Source of the DNA: Vibrio aestivus
GTDB taxonomy: Bacteria > Pseudomonadota > Gammaproteobacteria > Enterobacterales > Vibrionaceae
Length of the DNA: 39,473 bases
Assembly (NCBI GenBank): GCA_003263845.1
Contig: JYJN01000111.1
Coordinates: 1 to 39,473, forward strand
Direction: 5' to 3'
Shown here: one piece after another, positions 38,659 to 39,473 of the stretch
How the letters are laid out: every line of letters starts with the position of its first letter
Numbering within the stretch: the first letter of the stretch is position 1
Position numbers and translations under genes: made by a program
The notes under the pieces: model-generated
Told to the model about the DNA's origin: nothing
The model's database searches: none
Seen by the model: only the letters and a program-made list of their open reading frames with translations

Positions 38659-39473
38659 ATGTTAAACCTGTTACTAAAACCCGGACACCTTAGCCTAAAA
38701 GAACTAAGACAAGTCAGCCGATCACCTATCAACTTGCAGCTTGACCCTAAAGCCCATCCAGAGATTAATGCCAGTACTGATGTGGTTAACCAAGTCATCG
38801 CTGAAGACCGCACTGTTTACGGCATCAATACGGGGTTTGGATTGCTCGCCAACACTCGTATCGCGCCTGAAGACCTCGAAACGCTTCAAAAAAGCATCGT
38901 TCTTTCTCATGCTGCGGGAATTGGTGAGCTAATGGCCGATGAAACGGTTCGCCTGATGATGGTACTGAAAATCAACAGTTTGGCTCGCGGCTACTCAGGT
39001 ATTCGACTAGAAGTTATCCAAGCATTGATTGAGCTTGTTAACTCACAAGTTTACCCATGTGTGCCACAAAAAGGTTCTGTCGGTGCATCTGGTGATCTAG
39101 CACCGTTGGCTCATATGAGCACTGTCCTGTTAGGCGAAGGTGAAGCCAGGCATAATGGCAAAATTATATCAGGCCAAGAAGCGCTTCAAATTGCTGGCTT
39201 AGAGCCGGTCACGCTTGCACCGAAAGAAGGCCTAGCGCTACTCAATGGTACGCAAGCATCAACCGCATTTGCATTAGAAGGCTTATTTGTTGCGGAAGAT
39301 CTTTTCGCTTCTGCGACCGTGTGTGGAGCGATGTCGGTAGATGCTGCACTTGGCAGCCGACGTCCATTTGATCCTCGTATCCACCGCGTGCGTGGGCATC
39401 GCAGCCAAATGGATGCAGCAACGGCCTACCGCCATATTCTCGACAGCCGAAGCGAAAATTGGAGAATCTCACA
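38659..39473 (+). CDS. hutH: Histidine ammonia-lyase (N-terminal part, cut by window end)
   Basis: HutH removes ammonia from histidine to give urocanate, the first step of the pathway. The first 256 or so residues are present. The MIO prosthetic group is formed from A143-S144-G145 in [15 protein letters not shown]; the catalytic Tyr is in VYGINTGFG (Y54). GGAA lies about 10 nt before the ATG at 38659, 25 bp after hutU. Near the window end a fourth A at 39455-39458 shifts the frame (DSRSE-IGESH expected), so the last ~15 bases read out of frame. Confidence 0.93.
   Translation, partial: MLNLLLKPGHLSLKELRQVSRSPINLQLDPKAHPEINASTDVVNQVIAEDRTVYGINTGFGLLANTRIAPEDLETLQKSIVLSHAAGIGELMADETVRLMMVLKINSLARGYSGIRLEVIQALIELVNSQVYPCVPQKGSVGASGDLAPLAHMSTVLLGEGEARHNGKIISGQEALQIAGLEPVTLAPKEGLALLNGTQASTAFALEGLFVAEDLFASATVCGAMSVDAALGSRRPFDPRIHRVRGHRSQMDAATAYRHILDSRSENWRIS

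Noticed and set aside
1..39473. CRISPR array
   Set aside because: No set of regularly spaced identical repeats was found; the only tandem repeats are the three 15-bp units before hutU.

Overview
The window looks like a Vibrio chromosome. The left flank runs tRNA-Gly, tRNA-Cys, pgsA, uvrC, uvrY (varA), polB, an EIIC-like/EAL protein, a nucleotidyltransferase, yeiP and yciU. The right flank is the histidine-utilisation operon hutC-hutI-hutG-hutU-hutH. From memory this is close to the V. cholerae VC1202-VC1215 neighbourhood; protein features and gene order support Vibrio, but the species cannot be named from the sequence alone.

Layout: 1-443 holds two tRNA genes (minus strand) with a good sigma-70 promoter. 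444-3523 is uvrY-uvrC-pgsA on the minus strand. polB (plus) meets a membrane c-di-GMP phosphodiesterase gene (minus) tail to tail. yeiP and yciU form a small plus-strand operon. A 23.1 kb integrated element follows (about 10389-33458), bounded by a 48-bp perfect direct repeat: one copy is the 3' end of yciU (10341-10388), the other lies just before hutC (33459-33506). The yciU-type terminator now sits beyond the right repeat, 23 kb from its gene. hutC to hutH (cut by the window end) complete the window.

The element is phage-derived and, apart from a dead IS4-type insertion sequence at its left end, all its recognisable genes lie on the minus strand. In transcription order it has a large serine recombinase, a small acidic ORF, a Q-like antiterminator, a strong promoter followed about 100 nt later by an intrinsic terminator (as in lambda pR'-tR'), lysis genes (small membrane protein, M15A endolysin), two neck-like proteins, tail terminator, tail tube, G/GT chaperones with an A9 slippery run, a short tape measure, distal tail proteins, a 1042-residue J-like hub, and four fibre genes (one LamG-like, one pyocin-knob-like), two of them each preceded by a BppU-like protein. 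I see no terminase, portal, protease, capsid, replication gene or CI-like repressor. The element could therefore be a mobile non-contractile (F-type-like) tailocin, or a prophage that lost its head module. This is the most interesting system in the window.

A caution for the reader: at least 16 genes, including housekeeping genes (uvrC, hutU, hutH), carry apparent single-base indels, nearly all in short homopolymer runs. After correction each complete gene's length returns to a multiple of three. This pattern fits sequencing error better than gene decay, so these genes are entered as CDS over their full corrected extent with the frameshift stated. The IS4 transposase has in-frame stop codons as well and is called a pseudogene.
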